The position numbers and the translations under genes are program-made. Of a stretch of 64,000 nucleotides of DNA, positions 26,497-36,683 are shown piece by piece; the first letter of the stretch is position 1, and each line of letters begins with the position of its first letter. The stretch spans positions 54,900-118,899 of the forward strand of contig URKY01000004.1 of the NCBI GenBank assembly GCA_900548465.1, read 5' to 3'. The notes under the pieces are model-generated. The model was not told the origin of the DNA. It saw nothing but the letters and a program-made list of their open reading frames with translations, and did not search any database. The stretch is from an uncultured Eubacterium sp. (GTDB taxonomy: Bacteria; Bacillota; Clostridia; Lachnospirales; Lachnospiraceae).

Positions 26497-27691
26497 CATA
26501 GAAATAAATGAAAATTACATATACAGGCTGTTAAATAATACAAAACAGATAAAAATCAGAAATATAAAAAGTAAAAATAACGTGACAGCATTTACAATTG
26601 ACAGTGAAGACTACGAAGAATTGCTGAAAATAGCCGGGAAGCTTAAAATAAAGATTATCAATTCAAGGGAAAGGGGGATTTACGTATTTATAACCAAATT
26701 TCCTGTTATAAAGGCTGTTATATGCACGGTTCTCATATTTCTTATGATGATAATTATTAATTCGCAATTTATCTGGAAAATAACTGTAGATGGAAACTAT
26801 TCCTACACATCAAAACAGATTATTGAATATGTAAATAAGAATAAAATTAAAGAGGGAATGTTAAAAAAAACAATAAATTGCAGCAATTTAGAAAAGAATA
26901 TAAGAAAAGCTTATAATGATATAAGCTGGGTCTGTGCCGAAATTAAAGGCACAAATCTCATAATACATATAAAAGAAAATTACATAACTGAAATATCTGC
27001 AATAGAAAAAAAGCCTTATAATATTGTGGCAAATAAAGATGCTGAAATTAAATCAATTCTGGTAAGAAAGGGACAGAGCAATGTAAAGGCGGGGGATAAA
27101 ATAAAAAAAGGTGATGTACTTATAAGTGGTCTTGTTGATGTTTTTGATGAATCAGAACAGAAAATATTTACAAATGCCTGCAATGCCGATGGTGAAATAC
27201 TAGGAAAGACAATTTATAAATATTATGATAAACTGCCTGTTTCTTACGAAAGAAAGGTTATAAAAAAAGAAAAAAACATATATCTTCCATCAGTTGCAGG
27301 ATATAAATGGTCTGCAATAAAAGAAAAAAAGAACAGGGATATTATTTATTCGGAAAAAAGATTAAAGGCGTTTGGTAATTTTTATCTTCCGTTACTTGTG
27401 CAAAAATATTCAGTTATTGATTATGAAAATGAAAAATGTGAATATACCCAAAAGGAAGCAAAAATCATATTGGAGAGGAATTTAATATATAAATTAGCAA
27501 TATTAGAGCAAAAAGGGTACAAAATATTAGAAAAAAATGTTAATATAAATAGGGTGAAAAATCATTATTGTATGTTTGGAAAAATATCATTTTATGAACC
27601 CCTTGGAAAAGTGGAGTATATTGGTGAAGATGTTTTAAACCAAATAAAAATAGAACGCGAATCAGTTAAGGAAACTGAATCGAAAAAGTAA
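26477..27691 (+). CDS. yqfD: Sporulation protein YqfD
   Basis: 404 residues with a soluble N-terminal domain (about 1-80), one strong membrane helix (about residues 82-102, VICTVLIFLMMIIINSQF) and a large extracytoplasmic domain with the family elements ISWVCAEIKGTNLIIHIKE and GQSNVKAGDKIKKGDVLISG. Found with phoH in spore formers, as here. ATG 26477 lies inside the yqfC end, so translation is coupled. Frequent AAA and AGA codons suggest a very low-GC local composition compared with the housekeeping genes. Confidence 0.92.
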   Translation: MVFHSYDIEINENYIYRLLNNTKQIKIRNIKSKNNVTAFTIDSEDYEELLKIAGKLKIKIINSRERGIYVFITKFPVIKAVICTVLIFLMMIIINSQFIWKITVDGNYSYTSKQIIEYVNKNKIKEGMLKKTINCSNLEKNIRKAYNDISWVCAEIKGTNLIIHIKENYITEISAIEKKPYNIVANKDAEIKSILVRKGQSNVKAGDKIKKGDVLISGLVDVFDESEQKIFTNACNADGEILGKTIYKYYDKLPVSYERKVIKKEKNIYLPSVAGYKWSAIKEKKNRDIIYSEKRLKAFGNFYLPLLVQKYSVIDYENEKCEYTQKEAKIILERNLIYKLAILEQKGYKILEKNVNINRVKNHYCMFGKISFYEPLGKVEYIGEDVLNQIKIERESVKETESKK

Positions 27692-27711
27692 TGAAAGGTT
27701 AATTAACTTTT

Positions 27712-28695
27712 ATGAGTGTTATTGAAAACATAATTGACATACCGGCTGAACATGAAAAGAATGTATTCGGACAGTTTGACATGAATATAAAGAAAATTGA
27801 GCGGACACTTCATGTTACTATTATTTCCCGTGACGGGGAACTGAAAATAATTGGAGCCCAGGTTGCAACAAGAAGAGCAAAGAATGTATTAAATCAGCTT
27901 ATTGAGCTTGCAAAACGTGGAAATGAAATTTCAGAGCAGAATGTTGATTACGCCCTATCTTTATCCTTTGATGACAATGAAGGTGCATTAATAGATTTAG
28001 ATGACAGTATAATTTGCAGAACTGTTATGGGAAAACCAATAAAGCCTAAAACTCTTGGGCAGAAGGGGTATGTGGATTTAATAAAAAATAAAATGATTGT
28101 TTTTGGAATTGGTCCTGCAGGTACAGGTAAAACATACCTTGCAATGGCAATGGCAATAACAGCTTTGAAAAACAATGAAGTAAACAAAATAATCCTTACA
28201 AGACCGGCAATCGAGGCGGGAGAAAATCTTGGATTTTTGCCGGGAGATTTACAAAGCAAGGTTGATCCGTATTTAAGACCTTTATATGATGCATTGTATC
28301 AGATAATGGGAGCGGAGAGTTTTATAAGCAACAGTGAAAAAGGAATTATTGAAGTGGCACCTCTTGCATATATGCGAGGAAGAACTTTAGATAATGCTTT
28401 TATAATATTGGATGAGGCACAGAATACAACGCCTGCCCAGATGAAGATGTTTTTAACCCGTATTGGTTTTGGCTCAAAGGTAATTGTTACCGGTGACAGA
28501 ACCCAGAAGGACCTTCCAAGAGATGCTGTTTCAGGACTTGACATTGCATTGAAGGTATTGAAAAAGGTTGATGATATTGGATTCGCATTTTTGGATAACA
28601 ACGATGTTGTAAGACATCCGTTGGTACAGAAAATTGTCAAGGCATACGAGGATTACGAAAACAAAAAAACAAAGAAAAATGACATTAGAAAATAA
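27712..28695 (+). CDS. phoH: PhoH family ATPase
   Basis: 327 residues. An N-terminal KH-like segment (about 15-70) precedes an ATPase with Walker A GPAGTGKTYLA (about residue 134), Walker B FIILDEAQN and RPAIEAGE. PhoH proteins are predicted RNA-linked ATPases; the standard neighbour is ybeY, as here, which supports a ribosome or RNA maintenance role. It follows yqfD by 20 bases, so this housekeeping gene may be transcribed from the sporulation promoter as well as another one that I could not find. Confidence 0.94.
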   Translation: MSVIENIIDIPAEHEKNVFGQFDMNIKKIERTLHVTIISRDGELKIIGAQVATRRAKNVLNQLIELAKRGNEISEQNVDYALSLSFDDNEGALIDLDDSIICRTVMGKPIKPKTLGQKGYVDLIKNKMIVFGIGPAGTGKTYLAMAMAITALKNNEVNKIILTRPAIEAGENLGFLPGDLQSKVDPYLRPLYDALYQIMGAESFISNSEKGIIEVAPLAYMRGRTLDNAFIILDEAQNTTPAQMKMFLTRIGFGSKVIVTGDRTQKDLPRDAVSGLDIALKVLKKVDDIGFAFLDNNDVVRHPLVQKIVKAYEDYENKKTKKNDIRK

Positions 28696-28713
28696 GTCGT
28701 TTGGAGCTAAAAG

Positions 28714-29214
28714 ATGAACATTAATATTGAAAATGAATATGAAGGAAAAATAGAACCTGATTACAGGGAAATCATTACATCTGTAATAAATCACGCTGTT
28801 GATTTCGTAAACTGCCCTTATGAATGCGAAGTTGATGTTACTATTGTGGATAATGACACAATAAAGAATATTAACAGTGAGCAGAGAAATATTGACAGAC
28901 CTACAGATGTTTTATCATTTCCATTTGTTGAATACACTGGTCCCGCAGATTTTTCGGGAATAGAAGAAAATACAACTGCTTTTAATCCTGAAACCGGAGA
29001 ACTAATGTTAGGGGACATTGTTATATCGTATGATAAAGTAATCAGCCAGTCAGAGGAGTATAATCACTCCAAAAGAAGAGAACTGGCATTTCTTACTGCC
29101 CACAGTATGTTACATTTATTTGGGTTTGATCATATTGATGAGGATGAGAGAAAACAAATGGAGGAAAAACAGGATATTATTCTAAAAAATCTAGGAATTA
29201 CGAGGGAAGATTAA
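28714..29214 (+). CDS. ybeY: rRNA maturation endoribonuclease YbeY
   Basis: 166 residues with the zinc triad HSMLHLFGFDH (His at positions 1, 5 and 11 of the motif). N-terminal RPTDVLSFPF and the LMLGDIVIS block are the family signature. YbeY is needed for 16S 3' end maturation and 70S quality control. The stop and the next start overlap (TTAATGG). Confidence 0.96.
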   Translation: MNINIENEYEGKIEPDYREIITSVINHAVDFVNCPYECEVDVTIVDNDTIKNINSEQRNIDRPTDVLSFPFVEYTGPADFSGIEENTTAFNPETGELMLGDIVISYDKVISQSEEYNHSKRRELAFLTAHSMLHLFGFDHIDEDERKQMEEKQDIILKNLGITRED

Positions 29215-30305
29215 TGGGAAAGAACAAGAAGATTATAATTGGAGCAGGTATTGCCGTAACTATTGCTGTAATTGCAGTTGTTGTGTGTATTTTGATTTTT
29301 GGAAGCGAAAAGAAAAAAGAAAGTAAGGTATCACCAACTACAACAGTGGCGGTTGAAACAACTACAGCAGATCCTAATGCAGGAAAAACAAGAAGTAAAC
29401 TGACAGGAGAGTTTATTGATTCAAAGAAAGTTAACAAGAGACCTGTGGCATTAATGTATAACAACATAATTAACGCTATTCCACATTCAGGACTTGATAA
29501 TGCGGATATTTGCTATGAAGCTCCCGTTGAAGGCAGCATAACAAGAATTATGGGTATTTTTGAAAACTATGACAAGGTTAAAAAAATGGGTTCTGTAAGA
29601 AGCTGCAGAATATATTATTGTGCTTTTGCAAATGAATGGGATGCAATTTACAGTCATTTCGGCCAGTCAAAATATGCTTTAAGTTACTTAAAGAGCGGAG
29701 ATATTGACACTATCAGTTCTCTCAAGGGAGAAAAATATTTCTTCAGAACTTCTGACCGTGTAGCACCACATAACTGCTTTACTTCAGGTGCAAACTTAAA
29801 AAAGGCAATAAAGGATTTCAAATACAGAACAGATTACAAAAAGGGCTATCAGGGACATTTTCAGTTTGCTGATGTAAATAAAAAAATCGATTTACAGACT
29901 GACAAGGTTGCAAAGAAAGTTGTTCTCGGTTATCTGATTAATAAGCCATGGTTTGAATATAACGAAAAGGATGGCCAGTATTACCGATTCCAATATGGAA
30001 AAAAACATATAGATGATCAGAATAAGAAACAGCTTCATTGTTCAAATATTATAGTTCAGTTTGTAAATTATAAATTATATCCTGACAATAAGAGTCTTGA
30101 CATAACATTAAATGGAACAGGAAAAGGCTGGTTTATAACAAATGGAAAAGCTGAAAAAATCACATGGAAAAAGGACAAGCAGAAAACCGGACAGACTAAG
30201 TACATGGATCAGTCAGGACAGGAAATTAAGTTAAATACAGGAAAAACATGGATATGTATTCTTGGTAATAATGAAAAGTCAAACTTTAAAATAAAGAAAA
30301 AATAA
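29214..30305 (+). CDS. DUF3048 domain protein, membrane-anchored (YerB-like)
   Basis: 363 residues. An N-terminal membrane helix (about residues 4-27, IIIGAGIAVTIAVIAVVVCIL) is followed by a Thr-rich linker (SPTTTVAVETTTA) and then the DUF3048 domain with NADICYEAPVEGSITR and SVRSCRIYY. B. subtilis YerB is the well-known lipoprotein in this family; here there is no Cys lipobox, so the anchor is the helix. Function is unknown. The ATG overlaps the ybeY stop by one base. Confidence 0.85.
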   Translation: MGKNKKIIIGAGIAVTIAVIAVVVCILIFGSEKKKESKVSPTTTVAVETTTADPNAGKTRSKLTGEFIDSKKVNKRPVALMYNNIINAIPHSGLDNADICYEAPVEGSITRIMGIFENYDKVKKMGSVRSCRIYYCAFANEWDAIYSHFGQSKYALSYLKSGDIDTISSLKGEKYFFRTSDRVAPHNCFTSGANLKKAIKDFKYRTDYKKGYQGHFQFADVNKKIDLQTDKVAKKVVLGYLINKPWFEYNEKDGQYYRFQYGKKHIDDQNKKQLHCSNIIVQFVNYKLYPDNKSLDITLNGTGKGWFITNGKAEKITWKKDKQKTGQTKYMDQSGQEIKLNTGKTWICILGNNEKSNFKIKKK

Positions 30306-30323
30306 CGATGGAAGATAGGTAAC

Positions 30324-31979
30324 ATGGGAAAAAAATCTGGCAAAAATAGTTTTATAATACAGGGAAGTATTCTCGCTTTTGCGGGAATACTTGTTCGTGT
30401 AATTGGTCTTATATATCGTATACCTCTAAATCGAATATTAGGGGCTGACGGACTGGGATATTATGGTACGGCATTTGAAATATATAATGTGCTTATATTG
30501 TTGTCATCTCAGAGTATGCCTTTGGCAGTTTCAAAAATAATTTCAGAGAAATTAGAGAGAAAACAGTATAAAAATTCCCAGAAAGTATTTAAGGGAGCAT
30601 TACTATATGGAACAGTTTTAGGTGCAGCCTTTGGTTTACTGTTGTTCTTAGGTTCAGGATGGATTTCCACAACCGTGTACAAACAGCCATATATTGCACC
30701 GGCATTACGAGTACTTGCACCGACTCTTACGGTAGCATGTGTACTTGGTGTTGTCAGAGGATATTTCCAGGGAATGGGCAATATGGTTCCAACAGCAGTG
30801 TCACAGTTACTTGAGCAGATAATGAATGCTTTTGTAAGTATAATTGCGGCATATCAGTTGGGAGTTTACGGCTATTCTTTATCAAAAATTGCAAGTGAGG
30901 CAAAATTATTAAAAGGATCATATGCAGCTGCAGGTGGAACTTTGGGGACATTTTCAGGGGCACTTATAGCTCTTGCCTTTATGTTCTATGTTGTGTGGAT
31001 TAATAAAGAAGTATTTAAAAAGAGAGCGAAAAAAGATAAAACCGGAGTGGTTGAAAGCTATTCTACAATAACAAAAATTATTCTCTTTACAATTACCCCT
31101 GTTTTAATCAGTACAACAATTTACAATATTGGCAACCTTCTTGATAATCCTATTTATCAGAATATAATGCAGGGTGTGCTTCACATAACCCGTGAGAAAA
31201 CCAATGCCTTATGGGGTGTTTATAGTGGATATTACAGACTGTTAACAACAATGCCAATAGCAATTGCTTCATCTCTTTCTACGGCAATTGTACCTTCCTT
31301 AGTAAGGTCATATACTGCGGGAGATGATGAGGTAGTGGAAAGTAAAGTAAGTCTGGCACAAAAGTTTTCAATGATAATTGCTTTCCCATGTGGTATGGGA
31401 CTGACTGTTTTAGGAGGACAGATTAATTCCCTGTTATTCGGTGGAAGTGTAAGTGACACATCTACAATAATGATTTTTAGTATATTCACTGTTGTTGCAT
31501 TTTCATTATCAACAATCAGCAACGCAATATTACAGGGAATAAACAAACTAAATGTTCCAATAAAAAATTCAGCTATTGCCTTAGCAGCACATTTGGTTTT
31601 CTTACCAATATTGCTTTTAGTGTTTAAGGCAGGAATTTATGGAGTTGTTATTGGAGATTTTACATTTGCAATGACTGTTGCAGTATTAAATGCATTTTCA
31701 ATAAAGAAATATTTAGGATATAATCAGGAATATGTGTATACATTTATTAAACCTTTTATATGTTCTGCAGTAATGGGAATTATATGTTATGCCGTATACC
31801 ATATCGGATTAATGATAATTAAATCTAATGTACTTTGGACATTGATAGCCATAATATTTGCAGTAGTTGCATACGGACTTGCGTTAATTCTTACTAAAAC
31901 TATCTCAAAAGAAGAATTATATTCAGTTCCAAAGGGCGGAATGATTGTTAATATATTGGAAAAAATTCATTTATTATAA
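30324..31979 (+). CDS. SpoVB-like polysaccharide (MOP) flippase
   Basis: 551 residues with about 14 hydrophobic segments and the MurJ/MATE-type beginning IQGSILAFAGILVRVIGLIYRIPL (shown as GSILAFAGILVRVIGL). Members of this oligosaccharide/lipid flippase family include SpoVB and YtgP, which move lipid-linked cell-wall precursors during sporulation or growth. The neighbourhood (yqfC-yqfD upstream, BofC-like protein downstream) favours a spore-cortex role, but I cannot separate SpoVB from YtgP or YabM by eye. ATG 30324. Confidence 0.85.
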   Translation: MGKKSGKNSFIIQGSILAFAGILVRVIGLIYRIPLNRILGADGLGYYGTAFEIYNVLILLSSQSMPLAVSKIISEKLERKQYKNSQKVFKGALLYGTVLGAAFGLLLFLGSGWISTTVYKQPYIAPALRVLAPTLTVACVLGVVRGYFQGMGNMVPTAVSQLLEQIMNAFVSIIAAYQLGVYGYSLSKIASEAKLLKGSYAAAGGTLGTFSGALIALAFMFYVVWINKEVFKKRAKKDKTGVVESYSTITKIILFTITPVLISTTIYNIGNLLDNPIYQNIMQGVLHITREKTNALWGVYSGYYRLLTTMPIAIASSLSTAIVPSLVRSYTAGDDEVVESKVSLAQKFSMIIAFPCGMGLTVLGGQINSLLFGGSVSDTSTIMIFSIFTVVAFSLSTISNAILQGINKLNVPIKNSAIALAAHLVFLPILLLVFKAGIYGVVIGDFTFAMTVAVLNAFSIKKYLGYNQEYVYTFIKPFICSAVMGIICYAVYHIGLMIIKSNVLWTLIAIIFAVVAYGLALILTKTISKEELYSVPKGGMIVNILEKIHLL

Positions 31980-32035
31980 AATAAATGTATAAAATAACAA
32001 ATTATGTAAAAAATATATGCAAGGAGTTGATTTTT

Positions 32036-32383
32036 ATGAACAGGCGTGCATATATTTTTTGTTTAATAGTATTTATAATGGGCTTTTGCGTTGCGTATTT
32101 TGCAGGAGTTAAGGAAGGCAGCAATGATGTACCGCTGCAAAAAGAAAGAGCTGCTGACGTTAAGCCTAAAGAAAAAAGTAAAAACAGTTCAGAGGAAGGT
32201 TACTGGGTAAAGTCCGTTAATAACGTTATAATTGTCTATAAAAGCGATAAAAAAACAATTGTGGCAGAGACGGATATAAACATTGCAAAAATGTCTGAAA
32301 AAGAAAGAAATATATTGATGGATGGAATATACCTTGAAAATTCAGAGGAACTGTTTAAATATCTGGAAGCTAATACAAGTTGA
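32036..32383 (+). CDS. Small membrane-anchored protein with BofC C-terminal-like domain
   Basis: 115 residues from ATG 32036 behind AAGGAG (the frame opens at 31985 but the good ribosome binding site selects 32036). One N-terminal membrane helix (about residues 5-25) is followed by a charged linker, then EEGYWVKSVNNVIIVYKS and TDINIAKMSEKERNIL, ending ELFKYLEAN. This arrangement resembles the C-terminal domain of BofC, a forespore inhibitor of SpoIVB signalling. Small BofC-C-only proteins are known in clostridia; the call is by pattern memory and not certain. Confidence 0.5.
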   Translation: MNRRAYIFCLIVFIMGFCVAYFAGVKEGSNDVPLQKERAADVKPKEKSKNSSEEGYWVKSVNNVIIVYKSDKKTIVAETDINIAKMSEKERNILMDGIYLENSEELFKYLEANTS

Positions 32384-32399
32384 TGAAAGGACTGTTAGT

Positions 32400-33590
32400 A
32401 TGGATACAATTATAATTGGTGCAGGAGCGGCAGGACTGACGGCTGCAATTTATGGGGCAAAAAACGGAGATCATGTTACGGTTATGGAACATGAAAATAA
32501 GCCTGCAAAGAAAATTCTTATTACAGGAAACGGACGTTGTAATCTTACTAATGAAAATATGGACTTATCCTGTTTTTATGGAGATAAGTCTTTTATAAGT
32601 AATGTGTTATCTGTATTTGATGAGAATAATACAATAGAATTTTTTGAATCATTGGGGCTTATAACAACTCAAAAAAACGGTTATGTATACCCGAAAGCTC
32701 TGCAGGCTTCAGCTGTTGCACTGGCACTAAGAAATAAAGCAATATCCTTAGGTGTAAAAATAAAAACAAATAATGAAATTCGGCGTATTGAAAAGAAAAA
32801 TGATAAATTTGTGGTAGATGTAGGGTTTGAATTTATATGTGATAAGTTGATTATTGCCACAGGTGGAATGACGATGGCAAATACCGGCTCTGATGGAAGC
32901 GGCTACGACATCGCGAAAAAATTGGGACACAAAATTATAGAACCAAAACCTGCACTTACGGCTTTGGTGATAAAGGATTTTTCTTTAAAACAGGCATCAG
33001 GTGTAAGGGCTAAAGGAAAAGTGGAGCTTGATAATGTACATAAACAGCACGGGGAAATTCAAATAACAGAATATGGTCTGTCAGGAATTCCTGTATTTAA
33101 TTTAAGCAGGAACGCACATGAGGGAAGTATTGTAAATATTGATTTTTTTCCGGATTATTCAGAAGAAGAACTGACTTCTATATTAGAGCAGATATTTAAC
33201 ATAAGACAAAAAGAAAACATATTGTCAGCATTAACAGGGCTGATAAATGAAAAACTGGCTCAGGCATTATTGTCTCTTGGAAATATAAAGAATGAATTAG
33301 CAGGGGACATTTCTCATGAAAACATTATAAGAATTGCTTATCTGCTTAAAAATAACAAACATATAGTATCGAAACGTAAAGGTTTTGATTTTGCCCAGGT
33401 GACACAGGGCGGTGTTTCATGTAATGAAATTAACAGTAGAACTATGGAGTCGAAAATAGTTAAGGGGCTTTATTTTGCTGGAGAGATAATTGATGTTGAT
33501 GGAATTTGTGGCGGTTATAATTTACAGTGGGCATGGGCAAGCGGAGCTATTGCAGGAGGATTTTTAAATGGTGCTGGTGAAAGTATCTGA
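32400..33590 (+). CDS. HI0933-family flavoprotein (NAD(P)/FAD-dependent oxidoreductase, YhiN-like)
   Basis: 396 residues from ATG 32400 (AAAGGA nine bases upstream). The dinucleotide-binding IIIGAGAAGLTAAI and ITGNGRCNLTN are diagnostic of the HI0933 family; C-terminal GEIIDVDGICGGYNLQWAWASG is its second FAD block. Substrate is unknown. It overlaps the following FAD oxidoreductase by 23 bases, and the two are almost certainly coexpressed. Confidence 0.9.
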   Translation: MDTIIIGAGAAGLTAAIYGAKNGDHVTVMEHENKPAKKILITGNGRCNLTNENMDLSCFYGDKSFISNVLSVFDENNTIEFFESLGLITTQKNGYVYPKALQASAVALALRNKAISLGVKIKTNNEIRRIEKKNDKFVVDVGFEFICDKLIIATGGMTMANTGSDGSGYDIAKKLGHKIIEPKPALTALVIKDFSLKQASGVRAKGKVELDNVHKQHGEIQITEYGLSGIPVFNLSRNAHEGSIVNIDFFPDYSEEELTSILEQIFNIRQKENILSALTGLINEKLAQALLSLGNIKNELAGDISHENIIRIAYLLKNNKHIVSKRKGFDFAQVTQGGVSCNEINSRTMESKIVKGLYFAGEIIDVDGICGGYNLQWAWASGAIAGGFLNGAGESI

Positions 33591-35151
33591 TATAAAATTA
33601 AATATTGATTTAGATGAAAAAGCAGCTTTTGAAAAGGCATTGAAAATTGCGGGAATAAAAAAAGAAAATGTAAGAGACGGTAAAATAATAAAATATTCTG
33701 TTGATGCCAGACATAAAGACAATATTAAGAAAATATATACAGTTGGTTTATATGTAGACAAGTATGGCAAAAACAGAAAAAATGTCACTGTTATAAATCA
33801 TGAAAAAAAATATAAACCGGAAATAACGGGAAACAGTAAATTAAATAATTCTCCTGTTGTGGTAGGCTTCGGACCGGCAGGAATGTTTTTAGGATATATG
33901 CTGGCAGAGTATGGTTATAAACCGATAATTATTGAGCGTGGCAGTAAGGTAGAAGAACGTATTAAAAAGGTGGAGAAATTCTGGAATACCGGGGAACTTG
34001 ACACTAACTGTAATGTACAGTTTGGTGAAGGGGGCGCCGGAACATTTTCGGATGGAAAATTAAATACAGGAATTAAGGATAAGTTTAACAGAATCGGTTT
34101 TGTTCTTGATACATTCGTAAAGTTTGGTGCGGATAAAAATATTACATACGATGCAAAACCTCATATTGGAACTGATATTTTGGCAAAGGTTGTAGAAAAT
34201 ATGCGAAAGTATATTGAAAGTAAAGGGGGAACTTTTTATTTTGATACAGCTTTTACAGGATTTACCACGAAAGAAGGTAATTTAGAATACATTACACTGA
34301 ATGGCAATGAAAAAATATATACAGATATATGTACTCTTGCCATTGGACACAGTGCAAGGGATACTTTTGAAATGTTATATGAAAATCATGTTAACATGGA
34401 ACAGAAACCTTTTGCAGTGGGAGTGAGAATTGAACATAAGCAGTCCACAATTAATAAGAGCCAGTATGGTTTTGAGGATAACAGGCTTGGTGCCGCTAAT
34501 TATAAGCTGACATATAACACATCAAAAAACAGAGGTGTATATTCTTTCTGTATGTGTCCCGGAGGATATGTTGTAAATTCTGCTTCAGAAAAAAACAGAA
34601 CTGTTGTGAACGGAATGAGTTACAGCAAGCGTGACGGAGAGAACGCCAACAGCGCATTGGTTGTTACTGTTACACCTAAAGATTTTGATGGAGACAGCCC
34701 GCTGGCAGGAGTTGAATTTCAAAGAAGAATGGAAGAAAAAGCATATGAACTGGGACAGGGCTTTGTTCCGGTTCAGACATATAAGGATTATAAGGACAAT
34801 TGCCCTTCAGTAAAGATTGGCAATATAACGCCCCAGATAAAAGGAAATTACAAATTAGCTGATTTAAATGCTATTTTCCCTAAATATATTAATGAATCAT
34901 TAAAAGAGGGCATTGAATATTTTGGTGAAAAAATAAAGGGCTACAATGACGGAGACGTAATTCTGTCGGCAGTGGAAAGCAGAACATCGTCACCTGTAAG
35001 AATTATAAGAGATGAGAATTTCCAAAGTAATGTTTATGGTTTGATACCTGCCGGTGAGGGGGCAGGGTATGCAGGTGGTATAACCAGTGCAGCCATAGAC
35101 GGATTGAAAATTTTTGAGTATATTGCTTCAAAATACAAACCGGTAAATTAG
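33568..35151 (+). CDS. FAD-dependent dehydrogenase, COG2509 type
   Basis: 527 residues. A small N-terminal domain (1-95) precedes FAD binding VVGFGPAGMFLGYML (about residue 97) and IIERGSKVEERI, then the family hallmark FGEGGAGTFSDGKLN. The C-terminal GLIPAGEGAGYAGGITSAAIDG closes the FAD site. AGGAGG lies 8 bases before ATG 33568, inside the preceding gene. Family function is uncharacterised; it is frequent in clostridia. Confidence 0.88.
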   Translation: MVLVKVSDIKLNIDLDEKAAFEKALKIAGIKKENVRDGKIIKYSVDARHKDNIKKIYTVGLYVDKYGKNRKNVTVINHEKKYKPEITGNSKLNNSPVVVGFGPAGMFLGYMLAEYGYKPIIIERGSKVEERIKKVEKFWNTGELDTNCNVQFGEGGAGTFSDGKLNTGIKDKFNRIGFVLDTFVKFGADKNITYDAKPHIGTDILAKVVENMRKYIESKGGTFYFDTAFTGFTTKEGNLEYITLNGNEKIYTDICTLAIGHSARDTFEMLYENHVNMEQKPFAVGVRIEHKQSTINKSQYGFEDNRLGAANYKLTYNTSKNRGVYSFCMCPGGYVVNSASEKNRTVVNGMSYSKRDGENANSALVVTVTPKDFDGDSPLAGVEFQRRMEEKAYELGQGFVPVQTYKDYKDNCPSVKIGNITPQIKGNYKLADLNAIFPKYINESLKEGIEYFGEKIKGYNDGDVILSAVESRTSSPVRIIRDENFQSNVYGLIPAGEGAGYAGGITSAAIDGLKIFEYIASKYKPVN

Positions 35152-35186
35152 CTAAATGTTAAAGAAATAAGTTTTATTTAATGACT

Positions 35187-35214
35187 TTTACATGGTTTTG
35201 TAGTAATATATAGT
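35187..35214 (+). promoter_or_regulatory. Candidate promoter for the gene at 35278
   Basis: TTTACA at 35187-35192, a 16-base spacer and TATAGT at 35209-35214. A small inverted repeat (AAATAA 35165-35170, TTATTT 35174-35179) lies just upstream. Confidence 0.45.
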
Positions 35215-35277
35215 ATGTATTTGTATGTGTGAAAGTATGCGTTCAAATGCAAGTATGGATTATTAAGGAGAGACGTT

Positions 35278-36465
35278 ATGAATATACGTTTTTTAGCACA
35301 ATCTGAATATTTTAACGGCTTACATTTGAAAGATGATATCGTTTTAGAGAAGGAGTACGAACAGGGACCTTTTACAAATCTGCCTAAAGTTCGTTATTTC
35401 CTGTACTATCTCGAAGAGAACATTAGAAAAGAAGTTATGCCATATACGGATAAGGTTGATATTTTTAATATAACAGACTGTCAGAGTGAGTCTGATTATC
35501 TTTACTTTATTGAATACGTTGACATGCTTGACCGGACATATACATTTAACATAATCAGATATAATATAACAGATCATACTCATACCAAAATTATTTCACT
35601 TAAAGATAATCTGAAATTGTATCCTGATAATAAGCAAATTAAAATTTTCATTTTGGATGATTCAAATCTTATTATACAAAGAGCATTACCAAAGGTAAGT
35701 GAAAACGGAAAATTAAAAGAGTTTTTTGATTTTTCGCTTATACTGTTTAATTTTGTAAAGAATAAACAGATTATTATTGAGGATGAAAATTTAATCAGAA
35801 ATGGTATAGAATTTATACTTCCTTATAGCGACAATAATTGTATTATGAAAACAGGTTATTCTTTGTTCCAAAATAACAGACATGATAATCTGACTAAAGA
35901 GGAAGCTGCCGTTGAGTCTTTATTTGTTGTTAACATATCACAGTTTATAAGTGATTTACAGTTAGAACAACCTAATCTGGTTATGAATGCCATTGACCAG
36001 TCTTATTACGACACTACGGTTATTAATGCAAAAATAATAGAGAACTTTCTTATTTACTCTAAGTTTAATTATGAAAATAATGACGAGAACATTATTTTTT
36101 ATGATATTGAAACTAAAGAGATTTATACATGTATTAACAAAACTACTACAGGTGAATATTTACTTAAAAACGCCACAGTTATTGAAGATACACCGTATAT
36201 GATAATGAAAAATTCCACTGGAACTCAGTTTTTTAATCTAATCTCCAACGAGATTGATGCAACATATCCTGTTGAATACAATGTTTGTTTTGTAAACAAT
36301 AACACGGTTATTTCAACTATTGTGGAAAAAAATATATTTGGCAAGGAAACAGAAGTAGTTTGTATACATAAGTTCCCTATAAAAAAAGTAATATTACAGG
36401 AGAAAGGAGAATATATCGGATGTGTAACCTCAGATAAGGAAACATCATATATATTCCTAAAATAA
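35278..36465 (+). CDS. Conserved-looking hypothetical protein, 395 residues
   Basis: I do not recognise this family. AAGGAG is 9 bases before ATG 35278. The protein has no signal peptide or membrane segment, and is rich in Asn, Ile, Tyr and acidic residues. Beta-strand-like segments repeat (for example [25 protein letters not shown]), which could fold as a propeller or beta-sandwich, but no motif supports an enzyme. It is read with the DUF896 gene two bases after its stop. It is a cytoplasmic protein of unknown function; the end [15 protein letters not shown] is strand-like. Confidence 0.75.
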   Translation: MNIRFLAQSEYFNGLHLKDDIVLEKEYEQGPFTNLPKVRYFLYYLEENIRKEVMPYTDKVDIFNITDCQSESDYLYFIEYVDMLDRTYTFNIIRYNITDHTHTKIISLKDNLKLYPDNKQIKIFILDDSNLIIQRALPKVSENGKLKEFFDFSLILFNFVKNKQIIIEDENLIRNGIEFILPYSDNNCIMKTGYSLFQNNRHDNLTKEEAAVESLFVVNISQFISDLQLEQPNLVMNAIDQSYYDTTVINAKIIENFLIYSKFNYENNDENIIFYDIETKEIYTCINKTTTGEYLLKNATVIEDTPYMIMKNSTGTQFFNLISNEIDATYPVEYNVCFVNNNTVISTIVEKNIFGKETEVVCIHKFPIKKVILQEKGEYIGCVTSDKETSYIFLK

Positions 36466-36467
36466 AT

Positions 36468-36677
36468 ATGGATAAAGAAAAGATTGCAAGAATCAATGCA
36501 CTATACAAAAAATCAAAATCAGAAGGACTAACACCAGAGGAAAAGGAAGAACAACAGCAGCTGCGTACAGAGTACAGAATGGCGATTATTAATGATCTTT
36601 CCGCTTCCCTTGATAAGGTTAGTATTGAAAATCCGGATGGAACAATAACAAAAGTAAAACCTAAAAAAGGTCACTAA
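36468..36677 (+). CDS. DUF896 protein (YnzC family, UPF0291)
   Basis: 69 residues: a two-helix N-terminal half ([33 protein letters not shown]) as in B. subtilis YnzC, followed by a charged tail. No ribosome binding site at normal spacing is visible before ATG 36468, so translation is probably coupled to the preceding gene. Molecular function is unknown; in bacilli a paralogue lies in the SOS yneA operon, but here it is 27 kb from the LexA-box LysM gene. Confidence 0.88.
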   Translation: MDKEKIARINALYKKSKSEGLTPEEKEEQQQLRTEYRMAIINDLSASLDKVSIENPDGTITKVKPKKGH

Positions 36678-36683
36678 ATTGCT

